From positions 682,001 to 746,000 of the forward strand of contig NGZR01000004.1 of NCBI GenBank assembly GCA_002197995.1: a stretch of 64,000 nucleotides of DNA, given 5' to 3'. This stretch comes from Gaeumannomyces sp. JS-464. Taxonomy: Eukaryota > Ascomycota > Sordariomycetes > Magnaporthales > Magnaporthaceae. This document shows, one piece after another, positions 35,401 through 46,367 of this stretch (positions within the stretch are counted from its first letter, which is position 1; the number at the start of each line of letters is the position of its first letter). The translations under genes were made by a program, and so were the position numbers. The notes under the pieces were generated by a model, which had not been told where the DNA came from, made no database searches, and was given only the letters and a program-made list of their open reading frames with translations.

Positions 35401-38119
35401 TTAACCGCTAGGTAACTTTTACTTTCGCGGTTTTAATATCCTAAATATAAAGGGGCATAGTTATTTATTTCGGACGGGCATAAATGTTTAAATTATAAAG
35501 CGATTAGCTAAGGTGCTAGTAAACCTTAATACGGGCGTAACGGCGAATATAGTAAATTATAAGTTCGTTCGGAAGCATAAAATCCCAAAAGCATATATGC
35601 TATTACCCGAGCTAATCGGCGTGCAAAACGCGCTTATTAAGTGCTACGGGGCGTACTAAATTACGCTAAAAGCATAAAATAGGAAAGGCCGAAAGCGGGA
35701 TATTACGGCGCTTTTTTACGCCATCCGGAAAAGCGCTAACGTTCTGGACATCCTTTTAAAACACCTAACGATAGCGGGAAAAAGCATTAACCTGTTTAAT
35801 GCCGACCAATTATAAAAGTTTAATACCGCCCAAATGCCCGAGCCAAGCGAGTAAGCTGCTGCTATAACGGCAGGGTTTTTAGCATATTAAATTTAATTTA
35901 CGAAAGCGGTAATAGGATATATAATAGCCGCTTACCACCAATTAAGCACTTACGAGCCGGCAGTTCCTGCGTTAAACAAGGAGGACGAAAACGAGCTAAT
36001 AAAGCCGCTCGACCCTCGATTGCAAGCATATACCGACGTGTTTTTTAATACGAAAGCGAAAAAGTTCCCGCTGTTAAAAAAAGCCGAGCATGCCATTAAA
36101 CTAAAAAAAAGAGCTAAGCTTTTTATAAAGGCCTTATATTTAACCTCGGAAAAATAAGCAGTAGTATTAAAAAAGTACTTCGAGGAAAACCTCGCGCTAA
36201 AAAGGATTACCCTTTTAAAGGCAAACGCGGGCTTTTTAGTGCTATTCGTACCTAAAAAAACGGATCTTTGCGTTTATATATCGATTATCGAGCTTTAAAC
36301 CGGATTACGCGCAAAACCGCTATTTATTGCCTTTTATATCCGATTTAATAAACAGGTTAGCGGGAGCTAAATGGTTTTCCAAATTGGATTTGCGGGACGC
36401 TTATTATCGCATTCGCATTTAACTGGAAAATAAGTGGAAAATAGCATTCCGTACCAAATATGGGCTGTTTAAATATACCGTAATGCTATTCGGATTAACT
36501 AACGCCCCGTTTACCTTCCAAGCTTATATACACCGAACATTAGCAAATTTTATCGATTATATTTGCGTGGTATACCTCGACGATATTATTATGTTTTTAC
36601 AAACAAAAAAGAAGCATAAGCAATATATAAAGCAGATTTTAAATAGGTTTCGATTATACGAGCTGTACGCGAAGCAATCCAAATGCGAATTTTTTAGGAA
36701 TTACGTTAAATTTTTGGGATTCCGCGTATTTCGGAAAGGTATTTCCATAAACCTTAAGCGCATTAAAGCGATTTAAAAGTGGATACCCCCAAAATCCTAT
36801 AAGGATATTTAAATGTTCCTAAAATTCGCGAACTTTTACCGCAAATTTATCCCTGGCTATTCCCGAATGGTCGTTCCGATAACGGAGCTATTAAAAGGCA
36901 GTTAAAATGGGAAAAAGAAAGAAATGTTCGATTAGCCACCCGCAATAACCCGAGCTTTTAAAAGGCTTAAAGCGGCGTTTAAAAACGCGATAATTTTTAA
37001 ACATTAGGACTTAATTAAAAAAATACGAATAAAAACGGACGTTTTTATTAAAGCCATTTTTAGCATCCTGTTTTAACTAACGGATGGGCGATAGCACCCT
37101 ATGGCTTTTTACTCCCGCAAATTAACAAACGCAAAGCAAAAGTGGGCTATAAAATAGTAGGAATTACTAGCCATTATTAAATTTTTTAAATATTAGCGCT
37201 AATATTTAAAAAGCGCATTTAAAGTGTTTACCGTCCTAACGAACCACCAGGCGTTAAAAGAAATAATCCAAACCTCGGCTAAAAACCTTCGAGGTAAACT
37301 GGCGCGATAAATGTACCGGTTATCCTAATTTAACTTTAATATCGAATATAAATCAGGCAAAACTAACCTCGCGGATGGTTTATCCAAAAAGCCAAATTAT
37401 ATAAAAGGAGAAATTACATACGAAAACGTCGTTTTATTACTTGCGGCTAAGTTAAATTTACTGCCGTATTTGCTAAGTAAGTTAACCTAACAAATCGCTG
37501 CATTAACGATTAAAAAAAATTGCTTAAATGTTATAAACAATATGTTTAAACTGCAAAATAATTCCGATCCGGGGCCGCGACCCGCAAAAAAGGTAACGCG
37601 CCCGTTTAAAAAGGAGTAGTTATAACGTCGACCTTTTAAACTATTTATCCCGGGTTAATGCTTTTATAAAAAGGAAGAACGAAAAGCAAATACCGTTAAA
37701 ACCTCGCCCAAAACGGGCACGTTTAAAAGTCGCCGAAAGTAACCAGTTTTTACGGCCTGGGTTGCAAATGGCTATGCAAATCCCCATCGCAACCCTTACT
37801 CGCGCAAAAAAACGAAAATGGCAAATAAAGTTTAGCTTAAAAGGTAACCTAAAAAGGTTAGCGATAGCTTAGCTCCGGGCAAAAGAAAAACTGCTAGCAA
37901 AGGAGTTTAAAGCTAAAAGCGTTGTTTATAACCAATTGCTTTTTCGCTTTGTTATTATCGAACTAATAAAAAAAACGAAACGGCTAAAGCCGACGAACCA
38001 AACCGAGCAACATACCCATTGGTTAAACGGTTACAAACGCAGGATTAGGAGGTTGTCGCATTGCGTGCTTTGGTAAAGAACGGTGCCGGGATTTTAAAAG
38101 ATTAACCCGCCCGTAAAGG
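35401..38119 (+). pseudogene. Gypsy-2 pol, protease to RNase H
   Basis: A protease-like start lies at about 35,510-35,600 (VLVNLNTGVTANIVN; the family form is DTGATAN, here NTG). RT spans about 36,060-36,800: HAIKLKKRAKL, TLLKANAGFLVLFVPKKT, and the open stretch at 36,483-36,776 with LFGLTNAPFTFQAYIHRTLA and an intact YLDD (near 36,570-36,590). RNase H is at about 37,020-37,400 (IKTDVFIKAIFSILF, LTNHQALKE-like). Unlike Gypsy-1, the RT catalytic pair is conserved, but several stops upstream still destroy the frame. Confidence 0.85.
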
Positions 38120-38645
38120 CGATGCCGCGCGAAGCCGTAATAATACCGTTAAAAAGGGCGATGCTACGTAAAAACGTAAAGCCGCGTGTAGCCGCGATGC
38201 CGTTCGAAAAGGGCGATACCACGCGAAGCCGTAATGCCGTTAGGACAGACGATGCCGTGCAAAGTCGCGATGCCGTGCAAAGTCGCGATGCCGCCAAAAG
38301 GAGCGATGCCGCGCAAAGCCGCGATGCCGCGCAAAGCCGCGATGCCGCTAAAAGGAGCGATGCCGCGCAAAGCCGCGATGCCGCGCAAAGCCGCGATGCC
38401 GCCGGAAGGAGCGATGCCGCGCAAAGCCGCGATGCCGCGCAAAGCCGCGATGCCGCCGGAAGGAGCGATGCCGTGCAAAGGCACGACGCCGTCGAAGAAA
38501 ACGATGCCGTGCAAAAACGCGATGCCGTGCAAAGCCACGAAGCCGCCGAGGAAGCGAAGCGGCGCACCAGCGTTATGCCGCGCAAAGTCGCGATGCCGTG
38601 CAAGGCCACAATGCCGCCTATAAAAGCGATAAGGCTAGGAAAAGC
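38120..38645 (+). repeat. 18-bp minisatellite inside Gypsy-2 pol
   Basis: About 27 head-to-tail 18-bp units (consensus gatgccgcgcaaagccgc). The central 17 units (38,251-38,556) are in perfect register and show a 54-bp higher order of two similar units plus one variant (gatgccgccaaaaggagc type). The period is a multiple of three, so all three plus frames are open: DAAQSR, MPRKAA or CRAKPR hexapeptides. The minus strand is open too, which creates the 228-codon shadow. It sits between RNase H and the integrase zinc domain, where a tether lies in gypsy pols. A 1-base insertion near 38,196 shifts register. Confidence 0.92.
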
Positions 38646-38923
38646 CGAAACCTTTATAAAGGATACTATATAAACGAGGACGGAGTTTTGTATTTCCGGA
38701 AACGCTTGGTAATTCCCGCTTAAAGGGCATTTCGAGCCCAAATTATAGCATAACACTATAACGATCCCCGAGCAGGGCATTTCGGAGTATATAAAACGGT
38801 GGAACTAATTAAGCGCAAGTTTTATTGGAAAACGTGGATAAGGATATTGCGAAATACGTCCGCTTTGTTAAGCATGCTAAAAAGCGAAAATGCTAAAGCA
38901 TAAACCCTATGGCGAACTCCAGC
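38646..38923 (+). pseudogene. Gypsy-2 integrase, zinc-binding domain
   Basis: Reads EDGVLYFRKRLVIPA at about 38,676-38,720, then the H2C2 start HYNDPRAGHFGVYKTVELIK (about 38,754-38,813) and KRKFYWK. The stretch up to the LINE corresponds to the usual KPYGxLQxLPLPE segment that follows the zinc domain. A frame change between KFYWK and that segment shows an indel. The frame resumes at 45,194 on the far side of the LINE. Confidence 0.88.
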
Positions 38924-39149
38924 TATTTCCACTACCCGCATAGCATTAATTAAACCTGGCTGCGAAGCCTACTCGCTTTAATCCACCTTCCTCGAATTTA
39001 CCAATTCTTGGCATTGCGCTGTTAGTGCATACTGCCAAATTGCATACAAATCCTTAACACCCGCCAATTAGCGACCTAACACCAATAACCACGCCGCCAA
39101 CGGCGCTGGCGACGGCAACATGCCGTTGCCAACAGCCCCCCTTCGGCCA

Positions 39150-40846
39150 ATGGGTGGCGCGCGCCCTTTTCGTCGGCCCAACGGCCCGGAGGAACGCGTC
39201 GCTGCCACCCGGGCCCCCCCGCGTTAGCGCACCCGACTACGCCGTCCCCGTTGCGGAATTAGCAACACCCAACAGGGCCCGATTAGGGCCAGGAAGGCTC
39301 CCACGACGGCAGCACCGGCACAGGTGCCCCTCCCCCCTCCCCCAACGTCGGCGTACGCGCCCACCTGTCGGGTCGGCCGCGGCCCGCGGAGGAAATTATT
39401 GCGAGCTATAGCCGCAAATAAACAACAAACGGCCCTAATTTGCGCCACGCTAGCCCGATTTATCGACGCTGGCATTGCCTCCCTTTCGGCGGAAGCAATC
39501 CCCGAAGCTAACGGCTGGAAAGATTGCTTTATCGACTACGTTAAACAAGCCCTTTTCGGCCTACTTACGCCGGCCGAAAAGGAAAAAAGCTTATACGGGG
39601 CCCCGGAGCCCCCGCAACGCGCGCCCCCGGCTACCTACGCGTCGGTAGCCCGGAAAGGCCACCAATAACCCCAACAACCCGCGCAAGCTTTTCGGGGCCG
39701 TACGCCCCAAACTACCCGGGCACCCCGCTTATTAACAAGCTTTAAAGCCGACTTCCGGGTGTTCGTTAGGATCCCGAAAGAACGGCAGGTTTGGGCCAAC
39801 CAACAAACGGGCTTTAGCATTCGCAAAACCCTTACCGACAGTAAAAACCTGCCGTTTACGACGGCCGACGTCCCGGAAGCGTACCGAACCCCTACCGGGT
39901 TCGTATTAAAAGCAAAAACGGCCGATATCCAAAGCCGGCTTTTGCAGCACCGATCCGAACTAGGCCGTTTATATAACGCCGAAAGGATCGAAAAGCCCGA
40001 AATCTAGTACAACTACGTAATTTCCGGCTGCTTACCTTCTTAACTAACGGCTTTAAATAATGCGTCCCGGTATCGGATAAACTGGTTCGGGAGGAAGTGG
40101 AAGCCCAAATAAGGCACAAACCGGTAAACGTTAAGCTTTCCGGGGCCGGCGTCGACCACTAAAGGCGTATATCGTGGATTATATCCCTTTATACGCAAGT
40201 GGCCGGGTTTAGGCTTTGGGGATTACTTCCTTTTTACGCCGCGTACAACGACACCCGCCGGTTACCCAGCACACCCTTGGCTGCCACGGCTTCCACGTGG
40301 CCCGCAATTGCGCCCGGGCCGATAAATGCCTTCGGTGCGGGAAAATAAACGACGACGGCACGTATAACCGTGTACGGCCCCCCGCAATGCGCGAACTGCT
40401 CGGGCCCATACCCTGCCAACCACCCGAACTGCCTTATAAGGCCCGTACGGGTAAACGGAGTGCTAAAGCACTTAACCTATAAGGAAAAAGGGGCTGTTAG
40501 GAGGTTAGGCGCACAAGCGTACCGGGCGGCGGCAAAGGCGGCGGAAGCCGCCGTTGCCACCGTTACCGCCGCCGCCGCCGCTAACACCCTTTCCGCAACC
40601 GCAACTATTACGGGCAACTTCGCCCCAGCCGCAAATTCGACGGCGGACCCTACGACCGCTACCGCCATTACCGTAGCCACTATTACCACCGCTAACGCTA
40701 CCGTTACCACGGCCGCTACCGCCGATGCTAGCCCCGCGGCCGACACCGGTAACGCCGCTTATTCCGTTACCCCCGCCGCCGCCGCCGCCGCCCCGCAGCC
40801 GCTGCCGTGGCAAGCCCGGCGAATTCGCCGGCCCCCGAGGGCGTAA
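39150..40846 (+). pseudogene. LINE ORF1 (gag-like, zinc knuckles, Ala/Thr-rich tail)
   Basis: Pieces of one frame: 39,324-39,668 (helical segment KLLRAIAANKQQTAL, ending TYASVARKG), and 39,700-40,007 (FKADFRVFVRIPKERQVWAN, typical of the RRM-like central part of Tad ORF1). Zinc knuckles follow at about 40,280-40,440: CHGFHVARNC, DKCLRCGK, then in the next frame PQCANCSGPYPANHPNC. A long Ala/Thr tract follows (40,520-40,790). Frame changes between pieces indicate indels. In the Tad family this protein binds LINE RNA. Confidence 0.82.
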
Positions 40847-41190
40847 CCCGTACGGCTAGCAGGGAAAGGCACCCTGCTAAAAGGCTTAGGGTTAGTTTTA
40901 ATAACTAATACGAAGTACTAGCGGATATGGAACTGGACCTCCCCGAGCCCGAAAGGGCTATCGAAATAACCGGAAACCCCCCGAAAGAAACCGACGGTAC
41001 CGCTAGCCAACAACCCCAAAGCCAAAGCCCCAATACATTAACGCCGCTTTTACGTATGCCAGCAGCCAACCGGATACAACAAACGCATGGCAATAAGGCC
41101 CGGCGCCCGGGGCTTCGCCCCGAACGCCGTGTTGTAACCGCCGCCCAAGCGAACGTTCGACGTAACTGGGAGGCGGGGGCTACTTTACTT
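40847..41190 (+). other. LINE ORF1 tail / ORF1-ORF2 junction
   Basis: Contains an 88-codon open stretch (40,927-41,193; Pro/Gln/Arg-rich, LDLPEPERAIEITG) that is probably the end of ORF1 or the ORF2 start. The methionine of ORF2 could not be fixed. Confidence 0.5.
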
Positions 41191-44100
41191 TAACTATTTT
41201 GGAGCTAAAATATCGACGTGGTGCTAATGCAAAAGCCCCTAGCGCGTGGAAAGGGAAGCTTATGCTTTACACCCACCCGTCGTACGAGCTATTTACTCCG
41301 GTAAATAGCTGGCACGACCACCAAACCAGGCCTCGGGTAATAACTTACGTACGAAAGAACCCGGGGCTTCGGCCCGTAGCGGACCGGCCGGCAGGTAACA
41401 CCCGGGACATCCTTTGGCCTACCGTCGCCGGGTGCACTTTCGTTAACGTATATAGGCCTTTAGGGGACCCTTCGGAACCTTCGTTGGACCTTTTACTACG
41501 TTAGCGCCCAACGGCAAAATGCATTATAGGCTAGGGACTTTAACGCAGGTCCCCGGCGTGGGATCCGGTTAGGGGTAATAGGAATAGGGGCCAGGATATA
41601 GCCCAATGGGCTAATACTTATAACCTCCTCCTACTTACCGACCCAGGCCAACCTACGCATAACGATGGGGGCGTTTTGGATTTTACCTTTTCCAACGCCC
41701 TTTGGCAACAGCGGAAATCGACCCTTCGCTAGCAACCGATTCGGACCACCGCTCGATACGGATCGAAGTTTTAACCTAATAACTCCGTTCCGGACTGCCG
41801 GCGTATTACGCTACCAAACGATAAACTACCGTTTTCGCAAACGCGGTAGCAACGGGGGCCGGCAGCCTGCCGCCACTTAAATCCATACACGGCGGATTAC
41901 TTGGATAAAGCGGCCGAGGCATTAATAAACCTGCTAAAAAATGCGTTAATAGCCTCGGCCGGGGGCCTAAAGCTAAAAGAAAAGGCCAACCCTGGTGGAA
42001 CGAAAAGTGCGCTAACGCCCAACGGGACCTCGCAAAAGCTATGGGAAACGGCGGGCCTTTTACGGCCGAAGCCCGTGTTTAAAAGCAACGGTTCGGCGGC
42101 TAAAAACAGCATTAGGCTAGCGTGCTGAAAGAAGTGGATTCCCCGAAAGCGCTATACCGTGCTGTAAATGGCATAAACTTACACCCGCTATACGGCTTCC
42201 CCCGTTAAATATCGACGGGGAGTTAATAGCCCCAAGATAAAGCGGAAGCATTAGGCCGTAAAATCCTCCGTAGGTTTACGGCGGAAACGACTTACAAAAG
42301 GACCCGTTATTGCAAAGGGCTACCCAAAGGACCGCACAATCCCGTGGGACCCCCACGTCCCCTGGAGGAATGCCGGAAGTGCACCGTTAGCACGGCAAAC
42401 ACGGCCCCGGGCGTCGACTCCTTAACGGTTAACTGCTTACAGCGGCATGGCCGGCAATAAGGGAATACGTTAAGCCCTTTTCGAAGCCTGCCTTAGGGCC
42501 GGGCACCACCCGGCCCTTTCCGCACAGCGGAGTGGTTATGCTAAAAAAGCCGAATAAAACGGATATAACGGACCCAAAATCCTACCGCCCGATAGCTTTG
42601 CTCCCGTGCTTAGGGAAAGGGCTAAGCGGCTAGTGGTTTCGCGGATGGCGTCCCTCGCATTACAATACGGGCTTATAGCCCGCAACACGCCGGGGCTACC
42701 CCGAAAAAGGCCGCCATCGATTTAACGGCATGCGTGGCCCACGAGGTGAAACGGGCCTTCCAAAAGCATAAACGGCCGCCCTCGTTACCATGGATGTACA
42801 AGGGGCTTTCGACGCCGTACTCCGCCGGAGGCTCCTTTGGAGGCTCCTAAACCAAGGCTGGGATTTAACGTTAGTACGATGGGTATCATTTTTGCAGGAA
42901 ACAGGGTGGTTAAAGTGCGTTTAAAGGACGCCACGGCACCCCCTTTTTCCCCGGACTGCGGGCTACCCCAAGGGTTACCGGCGTTACCGGTCCTGTTTAT
43001 GCTTTATATGGCCGAAATCCTACCCAAAGCAAAAGCGGTTAGGTACGAATACGCGGACGATATAGGCATTTGCGTAACGGGTAGCACCCCGGAAAAGTGC
43101 TTCGTAAAGCAGGGGCTACGGTAACGGAAATCCTACGTTGGGGAAGGCTAATAAGGTTGCTTTCGACCCGGGAAGTGCGAGCTTATGCATTTTTCCAGGC
43201 GGAAAAACCCACAACCCCAGCGGTTACGGCGGAAAGCCTTACCATATAACAAGCTACAAGAGCTTTACGGTGGTTAGGGGTTTTTTTCGACCAAAGGCTT
43301 AATTTTAAAGCCCACGTCGAAACAAGGCTGCAAAAGCCCAAAGCGTTGCCAACCACCTCCGGAGGCTTACGAACTCGATAGGGGGGATACCGGCACATTC
43401 GGTACAAAGCCGTTACGACGGTTATAATCCCCACGGCTTTATACGGGGCCTAAGTGTGGTATAAGGGCAAAACCAAACCACACCCATATAAACCAGCACA
43501 ATAGCAATATCCGCAAGGCCATTTAATCGAACGGGTGGATAAAGCCTTAACCGCGTCCCTCCGGGCAGTGGTTCCGGCTTGGAAAACCGCACCGATAAAC
43601 GCCTTGCATTACGAATCCGGCATCCCAGCGCCCAGGCGCTTTTGGAACAAGCCCGCCTTCGTTTCGCGGCCCGTATAAATACGGTTCCGGAAAAGCACCC
43701 CTGGCCGCAGCGGCCAAGCCGGCTTTTAACGCCCGAGGGCCTAGGGCAGGCTTACCCGGCAAGCTTGCGACCTTTTTGCAAAGGACGGCCGGACTCCTTC
43801 CGGCTTGCACTCGCCCGGCCTACTCCTTTATAAATATACGGGGCTTACGGTGGCCACATAAGAAAAGCCCGCAGCCGCAAAAGCTTTTATAGCGTGGCTT
43901 CGCACCCTTCACTTACCGACGTTATAATATATAGCGACGGGTCCAAAGCAAAGACGGGGCAGTTGGATACGGCTGGGTAATATACCAAGCCGGCCAACGC
44001 AAACTTTCCGGGCACGGCCGGTTAGCGCATCCGGCGGAAGTATTCGACGGCGAAGCGGAAGGGGCCCGAATGGGCCTCCGTAAAGCCGTTTGGAGCTTCC

Positions 44101-44760
44101 GCAACTGCACTTTCCACTTGTGCCTCGATAACACCTCGGCGGCCAACGGCTGTTTAAGCACGGCCCCTGATAGTTTACAAGGGCTTTTAAAGAAATCCAT
44201 TGCTTTATGGATAAACACCAGGTATACGTACGCTGGTCCCCGGCCATATGGGAATCCCCGGAAACGAAAAGGCAAACGCCGAAGCAAAGTTGGGATCGGC
44301 CCTGCCAATACCCCAACATTTTAAACCAACGGTGGCCGGAGTAAAGGCTTTAGCCCGGAAAACAGCCCGGGACGCCCGGAACGCATGGTTTAAAAACAAC
44401 TTTCCGGATCGGTATAAGGCTATAGCCTCCCGCCGGTACCACAACACACGCCCGAAGCGTTGCAGCTGCACCGGAAGGTACTGCAACGGCTAATAGCCGC
44501 ACGCACCGGCCACGGGGATTTCGACTGGTACCACCGAAAGTTCCAACACGAAACGATAACCCGTGCCGTTGCGGGCGAAATAAGTCCTCTTCCCACCCTG
44601 TATTTTGCAGGCTGGCTAGGGCGGCAAACAAATGGCCTATAGCGGACCTCCCCCGGCCTTCGATAGGCCCGGATATTGGAAACGGCTTTTAAAAGCCCTT
44701 TCTTTTTGCTTCGTTCGTTAAAGCCACCAACTACTACACTATCGCCGGACGATAACAACA
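41191..44760 (+). pseudogene. LINE ORF2: endonuclease, RT, RNase H
   Basis: The endonuclease is at about 41,200-41,780: the AWKGKLMLYTHPSY and TRPRVITYVRK stretch, DPGQPTHNDGGVLDFTFSN, and the SDHRSI signature near 41,743. RT is at about 42,500-43,120: motif A MDVQGAFDAV (about 42,790), motif B GLPQGLPALPVLF (about 42,962) and motif C YADDIGI (about 43,050). The family form of motif B has Ser residues where Leu stands here, a TCA/TCG to TTA/TTG effect. RNase H is at about 43,920-44,330: YSDGSK (frameshift after it) and GHMGIPGNEKANAEAK. The C-terminal region at about 44,460-44,640 has HRKVLQRLIAARTGHGDF. Several indels and stops. Confidence 0.88.
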
Positions 44761-45178
44761 GGGCCCAAAAAGCCTATACTTAACCTTTTCCTTTGTACCA
44801 TTAGGATTACCAGTAGGCTCGTTAATCCCCCGCACTTTAGGCCGGGCCCAAAGGAGGTCCCGAAAACCCCCTCCCCGCCCAAACCCGGCTTTACCCCTTT
44901 CCGGCATACCCGCCGGCCAACAGCATCACTACCACCCGCAGCGCTTTACAACGCCCCGGCGTATTTTTACGCCCTATTGTCGATTGCCCGCTTATTAACA
45001 AGGAGCGCCGGAATGCGGCCCGACCCCGTGTGCCTTCGGGTTTAATTTGTTAGCCGCCTTAATAGCAGCATATAGCCTAGTGTTAAGCTTAGGTAGCGCT
45101 AGCACGTCATATGCCCCTTGGGAGGCAGGGACTGGTAAATCCCGATTTACTAACGTTAAATTACTTTCTTTCTTTCTT
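44761..45178 (+). other. LINE 3' untranslated region and CTTT tail
   Basis: About 420 bp of GC-rich sequence without an open frame, ending ttaaattactttctttcttt just before the downstream TSD copy. Confidence 0.7.
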
Positions 45179-45193
45179 TATTTCCACTACCCG

Positions 45194-46260
45194 AGTACCT
45201 TTTTAAAAAATTAGTTTAAATTTTATTACGGGGTTACTAAAATGCTTAACGTTTATAGGCCAAACGTACGATGTAATGCTTGTAATGGTAAACCGCTTTA
45301 CCAAATACGCTAAGTTTATCCCCGTGCGAAAAACAATTTCGGCTTTTTCCTTTGCTTAAATGCTATGGCAATACGTCGAATGCTAATTCGGCACCCCAAA
45401 AGCATCGTAAATAACCGAAACTCGCTATTTACCAGTTATTTTTGGATTAAGTATAAAAAGGCGTTTTAATCCGCCCGTCGGCTGTTTATTACGTTCCATT
45501 TTTAAACCGACGGCCAAACCGAGCGTACCTATTAAACGTTAACGCATTATTTGCGAACGTCCATTAACCGGGAAAGGTTTGGTTAAATAGCGGTATTATA
45601 TAAGGCCGAATTCGCTTATAATAACGCGAAGCACGAAACCATTAAAGTTAGCCTTTTCGAGGTTTTATATGGTTTTAACCCACGTATATGTAAAGTTATA
45701 ACAAACCTAAAAGAAACTAAAGTTTAAAAAGTGCTAAAAAGGTTGCATTATATTCGTCGGGTTAAAGCCGATATGCGAACGAATTATACTCGAGCAGTAA
45801 AAGCCTAACGCCGGTATTATTAATTAAAAACGACAACTTTAAAAATACCAAAAAGGCAAATCGTTGGACTGTTTATTCGAAACTTTCGGTTTAAAGCAGG
45901 AAAGCGTAAATTCGTACCCATATATATCCGTATGCCTATCGTAAAAAGGGTAAAAAGTTTTGCTTATAAAGTTTAACTGCCGGCCAAATATAATCGACTA
46001 TATAACGTTTTTCCGTCGCTTTGTTAAAGCCGTGGGACGATTTTAAGCTTCGGGTTTCCAACTCCGCCTTTCCAAACCTGGAAAAGGAAACCGAAAAGTG
46101 GGAGGTAAAAAACGTGGTCGATATGCAAAGTAAAACGGATCCCGCTCGTTCCTGGTAAAATGGGCAAAATGGCCGGTAAAATATAACATATAGGAATTAA
46201 AAAAACATTTAAATAACGCATAAAAGCTAGTTAAAAAGCTATTTGAAAAAAAAAGCGCAA
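45194..46260 (+). pseudogene. Gypsy-2 integrase core and chromodomain
   Basis: Continues the pol reading broken by the LINE. The integrase core lies at 45,240-45,720: residues like LVNRFTKYAKFIP, then LNRRPNRAY (family: TDGQTER) and WLNSGI. The C-terminal domain runs to about 46,020. A chromodomain follows at about 46,090-46,215 (EKWEVKNVVDMQ, then a WxNGQNG-like aromatic segment). In known chromoviruses this module binds modified histone H3 and directs integration. Many stops. Confidence 0.8.
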
Positions 46261-46367
46261 AACGTATCGTAAATGGGATAACCTTATTTCGGGGCCAGAA
46301 AAAAGTGGGAGTAATAAAAAAAAGGAAAATGAAAATTTAAGGCCGCCGAAAAATCCTTAGCTATTAT

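Larger units (their letters stand above)
38939..45178 (+). mobile_element. Tad1-like LINE inserted in Gypsy-2 integrase
   Basis: A 6.2-kb insertion flanked by a perfect 15-bp TSD, tatttccactacccg (38,924-38,938 and 45,179-45,193). It has ORF1 with zinc knuckles and ORF2 with APE-type endonuclease, RT, RNase H and a terminal Cys/His segment, the layout of fungal Tad-clade LINEs. The 3' end is a short CTTT-repeat tail rather than poly-A. It is far more GC-rich and less RIP-mutated than the gypsy element it sits in, so it arrived later or escaped repeated rounds. Frameshifts and stops make both ORFs non-functional. Confidence 0.92.

Noticed and set aside
38120..38645. CRISPR-like array
   Set aside because: The units are contiguous 18-mers with no spacers, inside a eukaryotic retrotransposon.
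38094..38780. 228-codon minus-strand frame and 183- and 129-codon plus frames
   Set aside because: They are produced by the 18-bp repeat, whose period keeps all frames open; they are not independent genes.
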